DNA of 64,000 bases from Mycobacterium sp. ITM-2016-00318 (GTDB lineage: Bacteria > Actinomycetota > Actinomycetes > Mycobacteriales > Mycobacteriaceae), in NCBI RefSeq assembly GCF_002968285.2, contig NZ_CP134400.1, forward strand, positions 5,146,001 to 5,210,000, given 5' to 3'. The position numbers were made by a program, and so were the translations under genes. This document shows, in pieces, positions 14,401-28,000 of the stretch. How positions within the stretch are numbered: the stretch's first letter is position 1; each line of letters opens with the position of its first letter. The notes below the pieces were generated by a model that did no database searches, had not been told where the DNA came from, and saw only the letters and a list, made by a program, of their open reading frames with translations.

Positions 14401-15771
14401 ATGTTTCCGACCACCGCACGACGCCTGACCGGCTGGGGTAGAACCGCCCCGTCGGTGGCCGCGGTGCTGTCCACCCCGGACCAGGAGCTGATCGCCAAGG
14501 CGGTCGCTCAGGCGGCCGACGGCCGCTCGCGCGGCGTCATCGCGCGGGGATTGGGACGGTCCTACGGCGACAACGCCCAGAACGGCGGCGGCCTTGTCGT
14601 CGACATGACCGCGCTGAACAAGATCCACTCGGTCGACCGTGAAAGCCACCTCGTCGACGTCGACGCGGGCGTGAACCTCGACCAGCTCATGCGCGCCGCC
14701 CTGCCGCTCGGCCTCTGGGTCCCCGTGCTGCCAGGCACCCGCCAGGTCACCGTCGGTGGGGCCATCGCCTGCGACATCCACGGCAAGAACCACCACAGCG
14801 CGGGCAGCTTCGGCAATCACGTGCGGTCGATGGATCTGCTCACCGCCGACGGCGAGATCCGCCACCTCACACCCGACGGCGCCGACTCCGAGGTGTTCTG
14901 GGCGACCGTCGGCGGCAACGGGCTGACCGGAATCATCGTCCGCGTCACGATCGAGATGACGCCGACCGAAACCGCGTACTTCATCGCCGACGGCGACGTC
15001 ACCTCCGGCCTCGACGAGACGATCGCCTTCCACAGCGACGGCAGCGAGTCGAACTACACCTATTCGAGCGCCTGGTTCGACGCCATCAGCGCTCCGCCGA
15101 AGCTGGGCCGCGCGGTGATCTCCCGCGGCTCTCTGGCCACCGTCGAGCAGCTTCCCAAGAAGCTGCAGGCCGATCCACTGAAATTCGATGCGCCGCAATA
15201 CTTCACCGCACCCGATATCTTCCCCAACGGCCTCGGCAACAAGCTCATCTTCGGTGCGATGACCGAACTCTGGTACCGCACGGGTAAGACCTACCGCGGC
15301 AAGGCCCAGAACCTGACGCAGTTCTACCATCCGCTCGACATGGTCGGCGAGTGGAACAGGGCCTATGGCTCAGGCGGATTCGTTCAGTATCAGTTCGTCG
15401 TGCCCACCGAGGCTGTCGAGACGTTCAAGAGCATCATGGTCGACATCCAGCGCTCCGGGCACTACTCGTTCCTCAACGTGTTCAAGCTGTTCGGGCCCGG
15501 CAATAATGCGCCGCTGAGCTTCCCGATTCCCGGCTGGAACGTGTGCGTCGACTTCCAGATCGGACCTGGCCTCAACGAGTTCCTCAACGAGCTCGACGGT
15601 CGCGTCCTCGAATTCGGCGGCCGGCTCTACACCGCAAAAGACTCACGTACCACCGCCGAGACCTTCCACGCCATGTACCCGCGCATCGACGAGTGGATCG
15701 CCGTGCGCCGCAAGGTCGATCCCGACGGCATCTTTGCCTCGGACATGGCCCGACGTTTGGAGCTCCTGTAG
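14401..15771 (+). CDS. dprE1: Decaprenylphosphoryl-beta-D-ribose 2'-oxidase DprE1
   Basis: Encodes 456 residues, close to the 461 of M. tuberculosis. The ATG at 14401 ([15 protein letters not shown]) matches the known N-terminus; the frame continues upstream only as a shadow of gtrA. FAD-domain motifs are visible: [16 protein letters not shown] and [20 protein letters not shown]. It oxidises decaprenyl-phosphoryl-ribose to the 2'-keto intermediate. Cys382 in the motif WNVCVDF corresponds to Cys387 of the tuberculosis enzyme, the residue covalently trapped by benzothiazinones, so sensitivity to that class is expected. The stop is directly followed by the dprE2 start. Confidence 0.97.
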   Translation: MFPTTARRLTGWGRTAPSVAAVLSTPDQELIAKAVAQAADGRSRGVIARGLGRSYGDNAQNGGGLVVDMTALNKIHSVDRESHLVDVDAGVNLDQLMRAALPLGLWVPVLPGTRQVTVGGAIACDIHGKNHHSAGSFGNHVRSMDLLTADGEIRHLTPDGADSEVFWATVGGNGLTGIIVRVTIEMTPTETAYFIADGDVTSGLDETIAFHSDGSESNYTYSSAWFDAISAPPKLGRAVISRGSLATVEQLPKKLQADPLKFDAPQYFTAPDIFPNGLGNKLIFGAMTELWYRTGKTYRGKAQNLTQFYHPLDMVGEWNRAYGSGGFVQYQFVVPTEAVETFKSIMVDIQRSGHYSFLNVFKLFGPGNNAPLSFPIPGWNVCVDFQIGPGLNEFLNELDGRVLEFGGRLYTAKDSRTTAETFHAMYPRIDEWIAVRRKVDPDGIFASDMARRLELL

Positions 15772-16566
15772 ATGGTGTTCGACGCCACCGGTAATCCGCA
15801 GACCATCCTGCTTCTAGGCGGGACGTCCGAGATCGGACTCGCGATCTGCGAGCGCTACCTGCGCAATGCGGCTGCCCGCGTCGTGCTGGCCGATCTGCCC
15901 AACCACCCGAAGCGCGACGACGCCATCGCACAGATAAAGGCTGCGGGCGCGAAGTCCGTGGACTGGATCGACTTCGACGGAACCGACACCGACAGCCATC
16001 CGAAGGTCATCGACGAGGCTTGGCGCGGAGGCGCCACCCCAAGAGACGTCGATGTCGCAATCGTGGCCTTCGGCCTGCTGGGCGACGCCGAGGAGCTGTG
16101 GCAGAACCAGCGCAAGGCCGTGCAGATCGCCGAGATCAATTACACCGCCGCTGTTTCGGTGGGTGTACTGCTCGGCGAGAGGATGAAGGCGCAGGGTTTC
16201 GGGCGGATCATCGCGATGAGTTCGGCGGCCGGCGAACGGGTTCGGCGGTCCAACTTCGTTTACGGTTCCACCAAGGCCGGACTCGACGGCTTCTACCTCG
16301 GCCTCGGAGAGGCGTTGCGGGAGTTCGGGGTTCGGGTGCTGGTGATCCGGCCCGGTCAGGTGCGCACCACGACGACTGTCGAACACTGGAAGGCCACGGG
16401 TACCAAGGAAGCGCCGTTCACTGTGGACAAGGAGTACGTCGCCGAGTTGGCGGTCACGGCATCGGCCAAGGGCAAGGAACTGGTATGGGCGCCGGGTGCG
16501 TTCCGGTACGTGATGATGGTCCTGCGACACATTCCGCGACCCATCTTCCGCAAGCTCCCCATCTGA
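15772..16566 (+). CDS. dprE2: Decaprenylphosphoryl-2-keto-ribose reductase DprE2
   Basis: Encodes 264 residues, a short-chain dehydrogenase/reductase. The nucleotide site is [10 protein letters not shown], the catalytic Ser is in AMSSAAGE and Tyr/Lys in YGSTK; the C-terminus [13 protein letters not shown] is characteristic of DprE2. It uses NADH to reduce the DprE1 product to decaprenyl-phosphoryl-arabinose, the only known arabinose donor for arabinogalactan and lipoarabinomannan. ATG abuts the dprE1 TAG with no gap, so the pair is translationally linked. It is about 10 residues longer than the tuberculosis protein, mostly from small insertions near residues 85 and 200. Confidence 0.97.
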   Translation: MVFDATGNPQTILLLGGTSEIGLAICERYLRNAAARVVLADLPNHPKRDDAIAQIKAAGAKSVDWIDFDGTDTDSHPKVIDEAWRGGATPRDVDVAIVAFGLLGDAEELWQNQRKAVQIAEINYTAAVSVGVLLGERMKAQGFGRIIAMSSAAGERVRRSNFVYGSTKAGLDGFYLGLGEALREFGVRVLVIRPGQVRTTTTVEHWKATGTKEAPFTVDKEYVAELAVTASAKGKELVWAPGAFRYVMMVLRHIPRPIFRKLPI

Positions 16567-16580
16567 GCACCTGCGGGTCG

Positions 16581-18458
16581 ATGATGCGGGGCGCGCTGGC
16601 CGTGCTCGGTCAGATGGCGGTGGCGGTCGTGGTCGCGGTCCTCGTCTCGGCCGTCGCGATGACGGCGATCGCCCAGGTCCAGTGGCCCGCATACAACTCC
16701 TCCAACCAGCTGCACGCGCTCACCACCGTCGGCCAGTTCGCTTGTCTGGCAGCAATACTTGCCTCCGGATGGCTCTGGCGGCGGGGCAGACGTCTTGTGG
16801 CTCGCGCCGGCGCACTGGTCTTCCTGTCGGCGTTCTCGGTCGTCACGCTCGCCATGCCACTCGGCGCCACCAAGCTCTACCTGTTCGGCATCTCCGTCGA
16901 TCAGCAGTTCCGCACCGAGTACCTGACCCGGCTCACCGACACCGCCGCGTTGCGCGACATGACCTACTTCGGCCTGCCGCCGTACTACCCGGCGGGCTGG
17001 TTCTGGGTCGGCGGGCGGGCAGCGGCACTGACCGGCACACCGGCGTGGGAGATGTTCAAACCGTGGGCGATCACGTCGATCGCCATCGCGATCGTGCTCG
17101 CTTTTGCCCTGTGGGCGAGCATGATCCGGTTCGAGTATGCGCTGATCGTCTCCACCGCGACGGCCGCCGCGACCCTGGCCTATTCGCCCGCAGAGCCGTA
17201 CGCCGCCGTCATCACCGTCCTTCTGCCACCGGTGCTCATCCTGGCGTGGTCGGGATTGCGCGGCCGGACGCGAGCAGGCGGATGGGCGGCGGTCGTCGGC
17301 GTCGGCGTCTTCCTCGGCGTCGCCGCGCTGTTCTACACACTGCTGCTCGGCTACACCGCATTCGCCGTGGTCATCATGGCCGTAATGCTCGCCATCGCGC
17401 GCCGCAGCGCCGAACCCCTTCTGCGACTGGTCCTCGCCGGGCTGATCACCGGTGCGATTGCGCTGATCGGTTGGCTGCCATACCTATTGGCGGCGGTCAG
17501 CGGGAAAGCCGCAGATTCCGGCACCGCGACCCACTATCTGCCGCCCGACGGCGCGCAGCTGTCCTTCCCGATGCTCGAGTTCACGCTGCTCGGCGCGCTC
17601 TGCATGCTGGGCACGGTGTGGCTCGTGGTACGGGCCCGCAGTTCGACGCGCGCGGCGGGCCTCGCGTTCGGCGTGGTCGCCGTCTACGCCTGGTCGCTGC
17701 TGTCGATGCTCTCCACGCTCGCCGGCTCCACCCTGCTGTCGTTCCGGCTGCAGCCCACCGTGACCGTCCTGCTGACCGCGGCGGGCACCTTCGGGTTCAT
17801 CGAACTGACCCTCGCCCTGGCGCGCCGGTACAGCCCCGATGCGACACAGCGGATCGTCGTCGCCGCAGGAGCCGTCGGCGCGCTCGGCGCGATGACGTTC
17901 GCCCAGGACATCCCCGACGTGCTGCGCTCCGACATCGTCGTCGCGTACACCGATACCGACGGCGACGGCCAGCGCGCCGATCGTCGTCCGCCGGGTGCTG
18001 AGAAGTACTACCGCGAGATCGACACCAGGATCTCGGAGGTGACCGGAAGGCCCCGCGCCGAAACCATCGTGTTGACCGCCGACTACAGCTTCCTGTCGTA
18101 CTACCCGTATTACGGGTTCCAGGGGCTCACGTCGCACTACGCCAACCCGCTCGCCCAATTCGCCGAGCGCGCGGCGGCCATCGAACGCTGGGCCACCATC
18201 GAGCGCCCCGACCAGTTCATCGCCGCACTCGACAGCCTGCCGTGGCAGGCGCCGACGGTGTTCCTCATGCGTCGCGGCGGCGCGGGCGATTCGGCCGACA
18301 CCTACACACTGCGGCTGGCCGAAGACGTCTATCCGAACCAGCCCAATGTGCGTCGCTATCAGGTGCCGCTCGACGCCGCACTGTTCGACGACCGGCGATG
18401 GAGCGTCTCCGACATCGGGCCGTTCGTCTTGGCCATCCGCCTACCCGAGGGCGGATGA
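16581..18458 (+). CDS. aftA: Galactan 5-O-arabinofuranosyltransferase AftA
   Basis: Encodes about 625 residues (ATG at 16581, or 16584 in ATGATG). The membrane half has about 11 helices, beginning [18 protein letters not shown], followed by the conserved [20 protein letters not shown]; the C-terminal about 200 residues are extracytoplasmic ([20 protein letters not shown]). It is a GT85 (GT-C fold) enzyme that puts the first arabinose on the galactan from decaprenyl-phosphoryl-arabinose. It starts 14 bases after dprE2 and its TGA overlaps the embC start. The frame extends upstream within dprE2, but only as a shadow. Confidence 0.95.
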   Translation: MMRGALAVLGQMAVAVVVAVLVSAVAMTAIAQVQWPAYNSSNQLHALTTVGQFACLAAILASGWLWRRGRRLVARAGALVFLSAFSVVTLAMPLGATKLYLFGISVDQQFRTEYLTRLTDTAALRDMTYFGLPPYYPAGWFWVGGRAAALTGTPAWEMFKPWAITSIAIAIVLAFALWASMIRFEYALIVSTATAAATLAYSPAEPYAAVITVLLPPVLILAWSGLRGRTRAGGWAAVVGVGVFLGVAALFYTLLLGYTAFAVVIMAVMLAIARRSAEPLLRLVLAGLITGAIALIGWLPYLLAAVSGKAADSGTATHYLPPDGAQLSFPMLEFTLLGALCMLGTVWLVVRARSSTRAAGLAFGVVAVYAWSLLSMLSTLAGSTLLSFRLQPTVTVLLTAAGTFGFIELTLALARRYSPDATQRIVVAAGAVGALGAMTFAQDIPDVLRSDIVVAYTDTDGDGQRADRRPPGAEKYYREIDTRISEVTGRPRAETIVLTADYSFLSYYPYYGFQGLTSHYANPLAQFAERAAAIERWATIERPDQFIAALDSLPWQAPTVFLMRRGGAGDSADTYTLRLAEDVYPNQPNVRRYQVPLDAALFDDRRWSVSDIGPFVLAIRLPEGG

Positions 18459-21400
18459 TGGCCGTCGACACGTCGCCCCAGCCGGGCCAATTACCATCAA
18501 CCCCCGTGGTCGGCGACGGGGCGAAGGGAACCAATCACCGCACCGCGCGGTTGGTCGCCGTCGTCACCGGCCTGCTCGGCGCCGCGCTGGCCGTCGCGAC
18601 CCCGTTTCTGCCCGTCAAGCAGACGACCGCGCAGCTGAACTGGCCGCAGAACGACGTGCTGCAGAGCGTCAACGCCCCGCTGATCGGCTATGTGGCCACC
18701 GACCTCGAGATCAGCGTGCCGTGTTCGGTGGCCGCCGGCCTCGCCGGGCCGGAGAACGCAGGCAGGACCGTCCTGCTGTCCACCGTGCCGAAGCAGTCCC
18801 GAAAGGCCGTCGACCGCGGCCTGCTCATCGAACGGGTCAACAACGACCTGCTCGTCATCGTCCGCAACACCCCGGTCGTCAGCGCTCCGCTGCAGCAGGT
18901 CCTCAGCCCCGCATGCCAGAAGCTGACGTTCACCGCGCACGCCGACAAGGTCACCGGCGAGTTCGTCGGCCTTGTTCAGGGACCCTCGAACAATCCAGCC
19001 GACGATCCGGGCGGTCCCCTCCGCGGTGAGCGCAGCGGCTACGACTTCCGGCCCCAGATCGTCGGCGTATTCACCGATCTGGCCGGGCCCGCACCTCCAG
19101 GTCTGACGTTCTCGGCGACCGTGGATTCCCGCTACAGCACGTCCCCGACGCTGCTGAAGCTCATCGTGATGATCGTCGGTGTCGCGATGACGGTCGTCGC
19201 ACTCGGTGCGCTGCACGTCCTCGACACCGCCGACGGCATGCGACACCGGCGATTCCTCCCACCGCGATGGTGGACGGTCCGGCCGTTGGACGCTCTGGTG
19301 ATAGCGGTGCTGGTGTGGTGGCACTTCGTCGGCGCCAACACCGCCGACGACGGCTACATCCTGACCATGGCGCGGGTCTCCGAACACGCCGGTTACATGG
19401 CCAACTACTACCGGTGGTTCGGCACGCCGGAAGCGCCGTTCGGCTGGTACTACGACCTGCTCGCGCTGTGGGCGCAGGTCAGCACTCACAGCGCATGGGT
19501 GCGGCTGCCGACGCTGGTGATGGCGATCGTCTGCTGGTGGGTGATCAGCCGCGAGGTGATCCCGCGGCTCGGTCACGCCGTGAAGACCAACCCGGCGGCG
19601 AAATGGACGGCCGCGGGCATGTTCCTGGCGTTCTGGCTGCCGCTGAACAACGGTCTACGACCCGAGCCGATCATCGCGCTGGGCATCCTGCTGACCTGGT
19701 GCTCGGTCGAGCGGGGCGTGGCCACCAGCCGAGTGCTCCCGGTGGCGATCGCGATCATCATCGGCGCGCTGACACTGTTCTCCGGCCCGACCGGAATCGC
19801 GGCCGTCGGCGCGCTGCTCGTCGCCGTCGGGCCGCTGAAAACCATTGTCGCCAGCCATACTTCGCGATTCGGCTACCTCGCGTTGCTCGCACCTGTGCTG
19901 GCCGCGTGCACGGTCACCATCATCCTGATCTTCCGAGATCAGACCTTCGCCGCTGAAATACAGGCCAGCACGTTCAAGTCGGCCGTCGGACCGAGCTTGA
20001 GCTGGTTCGACGAACACGTGCGCTACGAGCGACTGTTCATGGCGACCCCCGACGGGTCGGTCGCGCGCCGGTTCGGTGTCCTCACCGTGCTACTCGCTCT
20101 GGCGGTTTCGGTGGCGATGACTCTGCGCAAGGGCAGAATTCCCGGCACCGCTGTGGGGCCCAGCAGGCGCATCATCGGCATCACGATCATCTCCTTCCTC
20201 GCGATGATGTTCACGCCGACCAAGTGGACGCATCACTTCGGGGTTTTCGCGGGCCTTGCCGGATCGCTCGGTGCGCTCGCCGCCGTCGCGGTCACCGCCG
20301 CGGCGATGAAGTCCCGGCGCAACCGCACCATGTTCGCCGCGGCCGTGCTGTTCGTGATGGCGTTGTCGTTCGCCAGCGTCAACGGCTGGTGGTATGTCTC
20401 CAACTTCGGTGTGCCGTGGTCGAATCAGTTCCCCGAGTGGCACTTCGGCTTCACCACCATGCTGCTCGGTCTTGCCGTCGTCGCGCTTCTGCTGGCCGCC
20501 TGGTTCCACTTCTACGGTCACGATCGATCACCGCCCGATAAGAGCGGTCGCCGGTTGGCGCGAATCCTACAGTCGCCGTTGGCGATTGCCGCATGGCTGC
20601 TGGTCGTGTTCGAGGTGCTGTCACTCACGCTCGGCGTGATCGATCTGTGGCCTGCATGGTCGAACGGCCGATCCAATCTCGGTGCCATCGCAGGGAATCG
20701 CTGCGCGCTCGCCGACTACGTGATGGTCGAGCGGGATCCCAACGCAGGCATGTTGACGCCGGCGGACGGTGCGCCTGCCGACGCCCTCGCGGGCTCCACC
20801 ACGGAGGGATTCGGGCCCAACAACATCCCGACCAACCTGTCGGCGGACGAAGTCATCGGAGGTGGACCGGGGACGTCGAGCAACTTCGCCGACTCGGCAG
20901 AGGGCGACGACGACGAGACCAGCCAGAGCGGCACAGAAGGCGGCACAACGGCCGGCGTCGGCATCAACGGTTCCCGCGCGCGGCTGCCGTTCACCCTCGA
21001 CCCGGCCCACACCCCCGTCATGGGCAGCTGGCGCAGCGGCACGCAGCAACCGGCGGTGCTCCGATCCGCGTGGTACCGGCTTCCCGCCGACTGGGCCGAG
21101 CGCGATCGGTCCTCGTCCATCCTCGTCGTCGCCGCGGCTGGACGCTTCGATGCAGGCGACATCGTCATGCAATGGGCGGATGACGACGGCGAGCCGAACG
21201 GCAGCGTCGGGTTCGCCGACGTCGGCGCCCCGCCCGCGTGGCGCAATCTGAGGGCCCCGCTGTCCGCCATTCCTCCCGATGCCACCCGGGTGCGGCTGGT
21301 CGCCACCGATGACGATCTCTCGCCGCAGCACTGGATCGCGGTCACCCCGCCGCGGATCCCGCAGCTGCGCACGCTGCAGGACGTCGTCGGCTCGCAGGAC

Positions 21401-21745
21401 CCCGTGCTGCTGGACTGGCTGGTCGGCATGGCCTTGCCGTGCCAGCGCCCCTACGACCACCGCAACGGTGTCATCGAAGTGCCGAAGTGGCGCATCACGC
21501 CGGACCGGTTCGGTGCCGAGGCGAACTCGCCGGTGATGGACAACGTGGGTGGCGGCCCGCTCGGCATCAGCGAGTTGCTGCTGCGCGCGACGACGTTGCC
21601 GTCGTATCTGAAGGACGACTGGTTCCGCGACTGGGGCGAGCTGCAGCAGTTCACGCCGTACTACCGCGACGCAGAGCCGGCGCGGCTTGATCTCGGTTCG
21701 GCCACGCGAAGCGGGCTCTGGAGCCCGGCGCCGCTGCGTTATTAG
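18455..21745 (+). CDS. embC: Arabinosyltransferase EmbC
   Basis: Encodes 1096 residues, near the family length of about 1094. The start is ATG at 18455 (ATGATGGCC), overlapping the aftA stop. A first extracytoplasmic domain (about 65-260) follows one helix ([20 protein letters not shown]). The GT-C acidic motif is Asp298-Asp299 in [14 protein letters not shown]. Multiple helices run to about residue 770, then comes a C-terminal carbohydrate-binding domain ending in an RDWGEL segment. EmbC extends the arabinan of lipoarabinomannan; EmbA and EmbB act on arabinogalactan. The assignment as EmbC among paralogues is from gene order and the N-terminus. Confidence 0.95.
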   Translation: MMAVDTSPQPGQLPSTPVVGDGAKGTNHRTARLVAVVTGLLGAALAVATPFLPVKQTTAQLNWPQNDVLQSVNAPLIGYVATDLEISVPCSVAAGLAGPENAGRTVLLSTVPKQSRKAVDRGLLIERVNNDLLVIVRNTPVVSAPLQQVLSPACQKLTFTAHADKVTGEFVGLVQGPSNNPADDPGGPLRGERSGYDFRPQIVGVFTDLAGPAPPGLTFSATVDSRYSTSPTLLKLIVMIVGVAMTVVALGALHVLDTADGMRHRRFLPPRWWTVRPLDALVIAVLVWWHFVGANTADDGYILTMARVSEHAGYMANYYRWFGTPEAPFGWYYDLLALWAQVSTHSAWVRLPTLVMAIVCWWVISREVIPRLGHAVKTNPAAKWTAAGMFLAFWLPLNNGLRPEPIIALGILLTWCSVERGVATSRVLPVAIAIIIGALTLFSGPTGIAAVGALLVAVGPLKTIVASHTSRFGYLALLAPVLAACTVTIILIFRDQTFAAEIQASTFKSAVGPSLSWFDEHVRYERLFMATPDGSVARRFGVLTVLLALAVSVAMTLRKGRIPGTAVGPSRRIIGITIISFLAMMFTPTKWTHHFGVFAGLAGSLGALAAVAVTAAAMKSRRNRTMFAAAVLFVMALSFASVNGWWYVSNFGVPWSNQFPEWHFGFTTMLLGLAVVALLLAAWFHFYGHDRSPPDKSGRRLARILQSPLAIAAWLLVVFEVLSLTLGVIDLWPAWSNGRSNLGAIAGNRCALADYVMVERDPNAGMLTPADGAPADALAGSTTEGFGPNNIPTNLSADEVIGGGPGTSSNFADSAEGDDDETSQSGTEGGTTAGVGINGSRARLPFTLDPAHTPVMGSWRSGTQQPAVLRSAWYRLPADWAERDRSSSILVVAAAGRFDAGDIVMQWADDDGEPNGSVGFADVGAPPAWRNLRAPLSAIPPDATRVRLVATDDDLSPQHWIAVTPPRIPQLRTLQDVVGSQDPVLLDWLVGMALPCQRPYDHRNGVIEVPKWRITPDRFGAEANSPVMDNVGGGPLGISELLLRATTLPSYLKDDWFRDWGELQQFTPYYRDAEPARLDLGSATRSGLWSPAPLRY

Positions 21746-21769
21746 CGACGTCGCCTAACATCGACCCTC

Positions 21770-24700
21770 GTGCCACGCGACGAGACCGAGCGGACCCGAG
21801 GCTCCGCCATCGCCCGGCTCGTCGCCGTCGTCGCGGGCATCGCAGGAATACTGCTGTGTGCACTGGTCCCGCTGCTGCCGGTGAAGCAGACCACCGCCAC
21901 CATCAACTGGCCGCAGCAGGCATCGGGCATGGTCACCGATATCACCGCCCCGCTGGTGTCCGGCGCTCCGCAGGCCCTCGACATCTCGATCCCCTGCCAG
22001 GCCATCGCCACGCTGCCTGCCCAAGGCGGTGTCGTGCTGTCCACGGTGCCGCGTGAGGCGACCGAGGCGACCAAGGGCGCGCTGTTCGTCCGCGCCAACG
22101 CCGACACGGTGTTCGTTGCGTTCCGGGATTCGGTGGCGGCGGCCGCCCCCAGGCCCGCGGTGGCCGCGGGCAACTGCAGCGTGCTGCACATCTGGGCCAC
22201 CACCGGGCAGGTCGGCGCCGACTTCGTCGGGATCACCGGTTCCGCAGGGACGCTGGCCCCGGAGAAGAAACCTCAGGTCGTCGGGATCTTCACCGACCTC
22301 AGGGCGGCGGCATCGAGCCCGGGCCTGTCCGCGCGCATCGACGTCGACACCCGTTTCATCACCACACCGACGGCGCTGAAGCTGGCCGCCATGGTGCTCG
22401 GCGTCGTGCTGGTGCTCGCCTCGATCGCGGCCCTCGCGGTTCTCGACAGGGCATCGGGCAGAGCCGTGCCCCGCGCCTGGCGGCGCTTCCTTCGCGCCGG
22501 GCCCGTCACGTGGCTCACCGACGCCGGGGTGGTGGGCACCCTGCTGCTGTGGCACCTCATCGGTGCGATCAGCTCCGACGACGGTTACAACCTGGCCATC
22601 GCGCGGGTGTCGGCGGACGCCGGCTACACGGCCAACTACTACCGGTTCTTCGGCGCGAGCGAGGCGCCGTTCGACTGGTACCAGAGCGTGCTCGCCCAAC
22701 TGGCGTCGATAAGCACCGCCGGGGTCTGGATGCGGCTGCCCGCCACCGCCGCGGCGATCGGCACCTGGTTGATCATCAGCCGGTGCATGCTGCCCCGACT
22801 GGGCAGGCGGGTCGCCCTCAACCGGGTCGCGGTGCTCACCGCGGGCGCGGTGTTCCTCGCCGCGTGGCTGCCGTTCAACAACGGCCTGCGACCGGAACCG
22901 ATCATCGCCTTCGGCACCGTCGCCGCGTGGGTGCTGGTGGAGAACGCCATTGGCACCCGCAGGCTGTGGCCGGCGGCGGCGGCGATCGTCATCGCGGTGT
23001 TCAGCGTCACCACCGCCCCGCAGGGTCTCATCGCGCTTGCCCCGATTCTGGTCGGCGCCAGGGCCATCGCCCGCCACATCCGATTCCGCCGCCCGATCGA
23101 CGGATTGGTCGTTCCTCTTGCGCCGCTGCTTGCCGCCATGTCGCTGATCTTCGTCATCGTCTTCCGGGATCAGACGCTGGCCACCGTCGCCGAGGCCGCG
23201 CGCATCAAGTACGTCGTCGGTCCCACGATCGCCTGGTACCAGGAATTCCTGCGCTACTACTTCCTCACCGTCGAGGACAGCACCGACTCGTCGCTCACCC
23301 GCCGGTTCGCCGTGCTCGTGATGCTGCTGTGCCTCTTCGGAATGATCACGGTGCTGCTGCGCCGCGGACACGCACCCGGCGTCGCGTCGGGTCCGGTGTG
23401 GCGTTTGATCGGCAGCACCGCGGTCGGGCTGCTGCTGCTCACCTTCACCCCGACCAAGTGGGCCGTGCAGTTCGGCGCCTTCGCCGGGCTGGCGGGCGCA
23501 CTCGGCGCGGTGACCGCATTCGTGTTCGCGCGCGTTGGCCTGCAGACCCGACGCAACCTCGTGGTGTACGTGACCGCGTTGTTGTTCATATTGGCTTGGG
23601 CCACATCGGGTATCAACGCCTGGTTCTACGTCGGCAACTACGGTGTGCCGTGGTTCGACAAGCAACCCGTGATCGCGGGCGTGCCTGTCACGTTCATCTT
23701 CCTGGCGCTCGCGATACTGACCGGCCTTCTGGCGGGCTGGCTGCACTTCCGGATGGACTACGCCGGGCACACCGAGGTCGCCGACACCGGTCGGAACCGC
23801 GCGCTCGCGTCGACCCCGCTACTCGTGGTGGCGGTGATCATGGTCGTGCTCGAGGTGGGCTCGATGGCCAAGGGCGCCGCCGGGCGCTATCCCGTCTACA
23901 CCACCGCCAAGGCCAACGTCTCGGCGCTGACCTCCGGCCTGAGCAGCGCCAGCTGCGCGATGGCCGATGACGTACTGGTGGAAACCGACACGAATGCCGG
24001 CATGCTGCAACCAGTTCCGGGCCAGCGCTTCGGCAAGTACGGCCCGCTGGGCGGCGAGAACCCCGTCGGGTTCAACCCGAACGGCGTCAGCGACACCCTC
24101 GAACCCTCCGAGCCCGTCGTCGCCAACCCGGGAACCGTCAACTCCGACGGCTCGCCGAACAAGCCGAACGCCGGCGTGGGCTACGCCGCGGGCGCCAGCG
24201 GCGGCTACGGACCCGAAGGCGTCAACGGGTCGCGGGTCTTCCTGCCGTTCGGCCTCGACCCGAAGCGCACGCCGGTGATGGGCAGCTACGACGAGAACAC
24301 CGTCGCGGCCAAGGCGACCTCCTCGTGGTACCAACTGCCGCCGCGCACGCCGGACCGCCCGCTGGTGACAGTCGCTGCGGCAGGAGCGATCTGGTACTAC
24401 GAGGAAGACGGCTCCTTCAACTACGGTCAGTCACTCAAGCTGCAGTGGGGCGTGCACCGGCCGGACGGCTCCTACCAGGCTCTCGGGCAGGTTCAGCCGA
24501 TCGATATCTTCATGCAGAAGGCGTGGCGCAACCTGCGTTTCCCGCTTGCGTGGGCGCCGCAGGAGGCCAACGTGGTTCGCCTTGTCGCCGACGACCCGAA
24601 CCTGTCCACCGACCAGTGGTTCGCGTTCACGCCGCCGCGTGTGCCGGTCCTCGAGACGGCCCAGCAACTGCTCGGCTCCGACGCCCCTGTGCTGATGGAC

Positions 24701-25045
24701 ATCGCCACCGCGGCGAACTTCCCGTGCCAGCGGCCGTTCTCCGAACACCTTGGCGTGGCTCAAGTTCCGGAGTATCGAATTCTTCCGAACCTCAAGCAGA
24801 CAGTGGTGTCGTCGAACCAGTGGCAATCCTCCGAGGACGGCGGCCCGCTGCTGCTCACCAAGGCGCTGCTGCGGTCCGACAGCGTGCCGTCCTATCTGCG
24901 CGACGACTGGTACCGCGACTGGGGTGCGATCGAGCGCTACTTCCGGTTGGTGCCCGAAGCCGAGGCTCCCGACGCCGCCATCGATCAGGGTTCGGTGACG
25001 GTGCGCGGCTGGACGCGTAGCGGCCCGATCAGGGCGCTGCCATGA
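21770..25045 (+). CDS. embA: Arabinosyltransferase EmbA
   Basis: Encodes 1091 residues from GTG at 21770 ([20 protein letters not shown]). Same architecture as EmbC: N-terminal helix, extracytoplasmic domain, GT-C motif Asp270-Asp271 in [14 protein letters not shown], about 13 further helices, C-terminal carbohydrate-binding domain. With EmbB it forms the heterodimer that adds alpha(1-3) branches to arabinan. It starts only 24 bases after embC, leaving little room for the separate embA promoter known from the longer M. tuberculosis intergenic region. Its TGA overlaps the embB ATG. Confidence 0.95.
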   Translation: MPRDETERTRGSAIARLVAVVAGIAGILLCALVPLLPVKQTTATINWPQQASGMVTDITAPLVSGAPQALDISIPCQAIATLPAQGGVVLSTVPREATEATKGALFVRANADTVFVAFRDSVAAAAPRPAVAAGNCSVLHIWATTGQVGADFVGITGSAGTLAPEKKPQVVGIFTDLRAAASSPGLSARIDVDTRFITTPTALKLAAMVLGVVLVLASIAALAVLDRASGRAVPRAWRRFLRAGPVTWLTDAGVVGTLLLWHLIGAISSDDGYNLAIARVSADAGYTANYYRFFGASEAPFDWYQSVLAQLASISTAGVWMRLPATAAAIGTWLIISRCMLPRLGRRVALNRVAVLTAGAVFLAAWLPFNNGLRPEPIIAFGTVAAWVLVENAIGTRRLWPAAAAIVIAVFSVTTAPQGLIALAPILVGARAIARHIRFRRPIDGLVVPLAPLLAAMSLIFVIVFRDQTLATVAEAARIKYVVGPTIAWYQEFLRYYFLTVEDSTDSSLTRRFAVLVMLLCLFGMITVLLRRGHAPGVASGPVWRLIGSTAVGLLLLTFTPTKWAVQFGAFAGLAGALGAVTAFVFARVGLQTRRNLVVYVTALLFILAWATSGINAWFYVGNYGVPWFDKQPVIAGVPVTFIFLALAILTGLLAGWLHFRMDYAGHTEVADTGRNRALASTPLLVVAVIMVVLEVGSMAKGAAGRYPVYTTAKANVSALTSGLSSASCAMADDVLVETDTNAGMLQPVPGQRFGKYGPLGGENPVGFNPNGVSDTLEPSEPVVANPGTVNSDGSPNKPNAGVGYAAGASGGYGPEGVNGSRVFLPFGLDPKRTPVMGSYDENTVAAKATSSWYQLPPRTPDRPLVTVAAAGAIWYYEEDGSFNYGQSLKLQWGVHRPDGSYQALGQVQPIDIFMQKAWRNLRFPLAWAPQEANVVRLVADDPNLSTDQWFAFTPPRVPVLETAQQLLGSDAPVLMDIATAANFPCQRPFSEHLGVAQVPEYRILPNLKQTVVSSNQWQSSEDGGPLLLTKALLRSDSVPSYLRDDWYRDWGAIERYFRLVPEAEAPDAAIDQGSVTVRGWTRSGPIRALP

Positions 25046-28000
25046 GCGATATCAGGGCCACCCGTTGGGTGGCGACGATCGCGGGCCTGATCGGCTTCGT
25101 GCTGTCTGTGGCCACCCCGCTGCTACCGGTCGTGCAGACCACCGCGACGCTGAACTGGCCGCAGAACGGCCAGCTGAACGACGTTACGGCGCCGCTGATC
25201 ACGCAGGTGCCGGTGACGATGACGGTGACGGTGCCGTGCGACGTGGTCCGCTCGCTGCCACCCAACGGTGGCACGGTGCTTTCGACGGCACCCAAGGGCG
25301 GCAAGCAGGCAGCCCTCGCCGCGCTGTTCGTCAACGTCAACGCGCAGCGCGTCGACATCACCGACCGCAACGTCGTCGTCGCGAGCGTGCCGCGCTCGCG
25401 CGTCGTTGCCCCGAATTGTCAGCGGATCGAGATCACCTCGACCGATGCAGGCACGTTCGCCACCTTCGTCGGGCTCACCGACCCGACCACCGGAAAGGAG
25501 CAGCGCACCGGCTTCAGCGATCCCAATCTGCGCCCGCAGATCGTCGGCATCTTCACCGATCTCGTCGGCCCCGCACCGCCCGGCCTTTCGGTGTCGGCCG
25601 CCCTGGACACCCGGTTCTCCACCAAGCCAACGGCTTTGAAGCTGGCCGCCATGCTCGGTGGAATCGCTGCCACGATCATCGCGCTGCTCGCCCTGTGGCG
25701 CCTCGACCGCCTCGACGGCAGGCGGATGCACAGCCTGATCCCGGCCCGCTGGCGCACCTTCAGCGCCGCCGACGTCGTCGTGGTGGGCACGTTCCTGCTG
25801 TGGCACGTCGCAGGTGCCAACTCGTCTGACGACGGATACATCCTCGGCATGGCGCGCGTGGCCGACCATGCCGGCTACATGTCGAACTACTTCAGATGGT
25901 TCGGCAGCCCCGAGGACCCGTTCGGCTGGTACTACAACCTGCTGGCGCTGATGACCCATGTCAGCGACGCGAGCATTTGGATGCGCCTGCCGGATCTGAT
26001 AGCCGCACTGGTGTGTTGGCTGCTCCTGTCGCGAGAGGTGCTGCCGCGGTTGGGGCCTGCGGTCGCCGCGTCGAAGCCCGCGCTCTGGGCGGCGGGCCTG
26101 GTCCTGCTCGCGGCGTGGATGCCGTTCAACAACGGTCTTCGTCCCGAGGGGCAGATCGCCGTGGGCGCGCTGATCACCTATGTACTGATCGAGCGGGCCA
26201 TCAGCTCGGGGCGGATGACACCCGCTGCGCTTGCCGTGATCGCCGCGGCGTTCACCCTCGGGATCCAGCCGACCGGGCTGATCGCGGTGGCCGCACTGCT
26301 GGCGGGCGGACGCCCGCTGCTGCGCATCCTGGTGCGCAGGCACCACATCGTCGGGACCTGGCCGCTGATCGCGCCGCTGCTCGCCGCGGGCACCGTGGTG
26401 CTGACCGTGGTGTTCGCCGACCAGACGCTGGCGACGGTGTTGGAGGCGACGAGGATTCGCACCGATATCGGTCCGAGCCAGGCGTGGTACACCGAGAACC
26501 TGCGCTATTACTACCTGTTCCTGCCGACGGTGGACGGCTCGCTGTCGCGGCGGTTCGGTTTCATGGTGGCGGTGCTGAGCCTGTTCATCTCGATGTTCGT
26601 GCTGTTGCGGCGCAAGCGGGTTGCAGGCGTTGCGCGCGGTCCGGCCTGGCGCCTGATCGGCATCATCTTCGGCACGATGTTCTTCCTGATGTTCACCCCG
26701 ACCAAGTGGGTGCATCACTTCGGCCTGTTCGCCGCGGTCGGGGCGGCGATGGCGGCGCTCGCCACCGTACTGGTGTCGCCTGCGGTGCTCCGCTGGTCAC
26801 GCAACCGGATGACCGTGGTGACAGCGGTGCTGTTCGTGATGGCGCTGTGCTTCTCGTCGACCAACGGCTGGTGGTACGTCTCGAGCTTCGGGGTGCCGTT
26901 CAACAACGCGATGCCGAAGATCGCCGGAATCACCATCAGCACAATTTTCTTCGTGCTGTTCGCAATCGCCGCGATCTACACCGTGTGGCTGCACTTCGCG
27001 CCGCGCGAGCGCGGCGGCGGCCGATTCGCCCGCGCGCTCACCGCTGCGCCGATTCCGCTTGCCGCGGGCTTCATGGTGATGGTGTTCGTCGCCTCGATGC
27101 TCGTCGGCGTCGTGCGCCAGTACCCCACATACTCGAATGGATGGGCCAACCTGCGCGCATTCACCGGCGGCTGCGGCCTGGCCGACGACGTGCTCGTCGA
27201 ACCCGACACCAACGACGGATTCATGGCGCCGCTGCCTGGTGACTACGGTCCGCTCGGACCGCTCGGCGGCGAGAAGCCAGTCGGGTTCTCCCCTGGTGGC
27301 GTGCCCGATCGCATTGTCGCCGAAGCGATCCGGCTGACGCTGCCGATGCCGGGCACCGACTACGACTGGGACACGTCCGCCAAGCGAAAGACCGAGGGCG
27401 TCAACGGCTCGAAGGTTCCGCTGCCCTACGGCCTCGACCCGGCCAGGGTACCGATCGCGGGCACCTACGCCGAGGGCGCGCTGCAGCAGCAGAGCAAGCT
27501 AGCGTCGGCGTGGTACCAGCTGCCCGCGCCTGACGACGCGCATCCGCTCGTGGTCGTCACCGCGGCGGGCACCATCGCGGGTAACAGCGTGCTCAACGGG
27601 CACACCGACGGGCAGACCGTCGAACTGGAATACGCGATGCCGGGTCCCGACGGTGCTCCGGTGCCCGGTGGCCGGCTGGTACCCGACGACATCGCCATTG
27701 CGCCGTCGTGGCGCAACCTGCGCTTCGCGCGCTCTCAGATTCCCGCCGATGCGGTCGCGGTTCGTGTTGTGGCCGAGGATCTCTCGCTGACACCCGGGGA
27801 CTGGATCGCCGTTACCCCGCCGCGGGTGCCCGAACTGCGGTCGCTGCAGGAGTACGTCGGATCGCAGCAGCCGGTGCTGATGGACTGGGCGGTCGGGCTG
27901 GCGTTCCCGTGCCAGCAGCCGATGCTGCACGCCAACGGCGTCACCGAGGTGCCGAAGTTCCGCATCACGCCGGACTACACCGCCAAGAAGCAGGACACCG

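Noticed and set aside
21755..23770. A minus-strand open frame of about 670 codons antisense to embA
   Set aside because: Arg/Gly/His-rich shadow without motifs; embA is certain.
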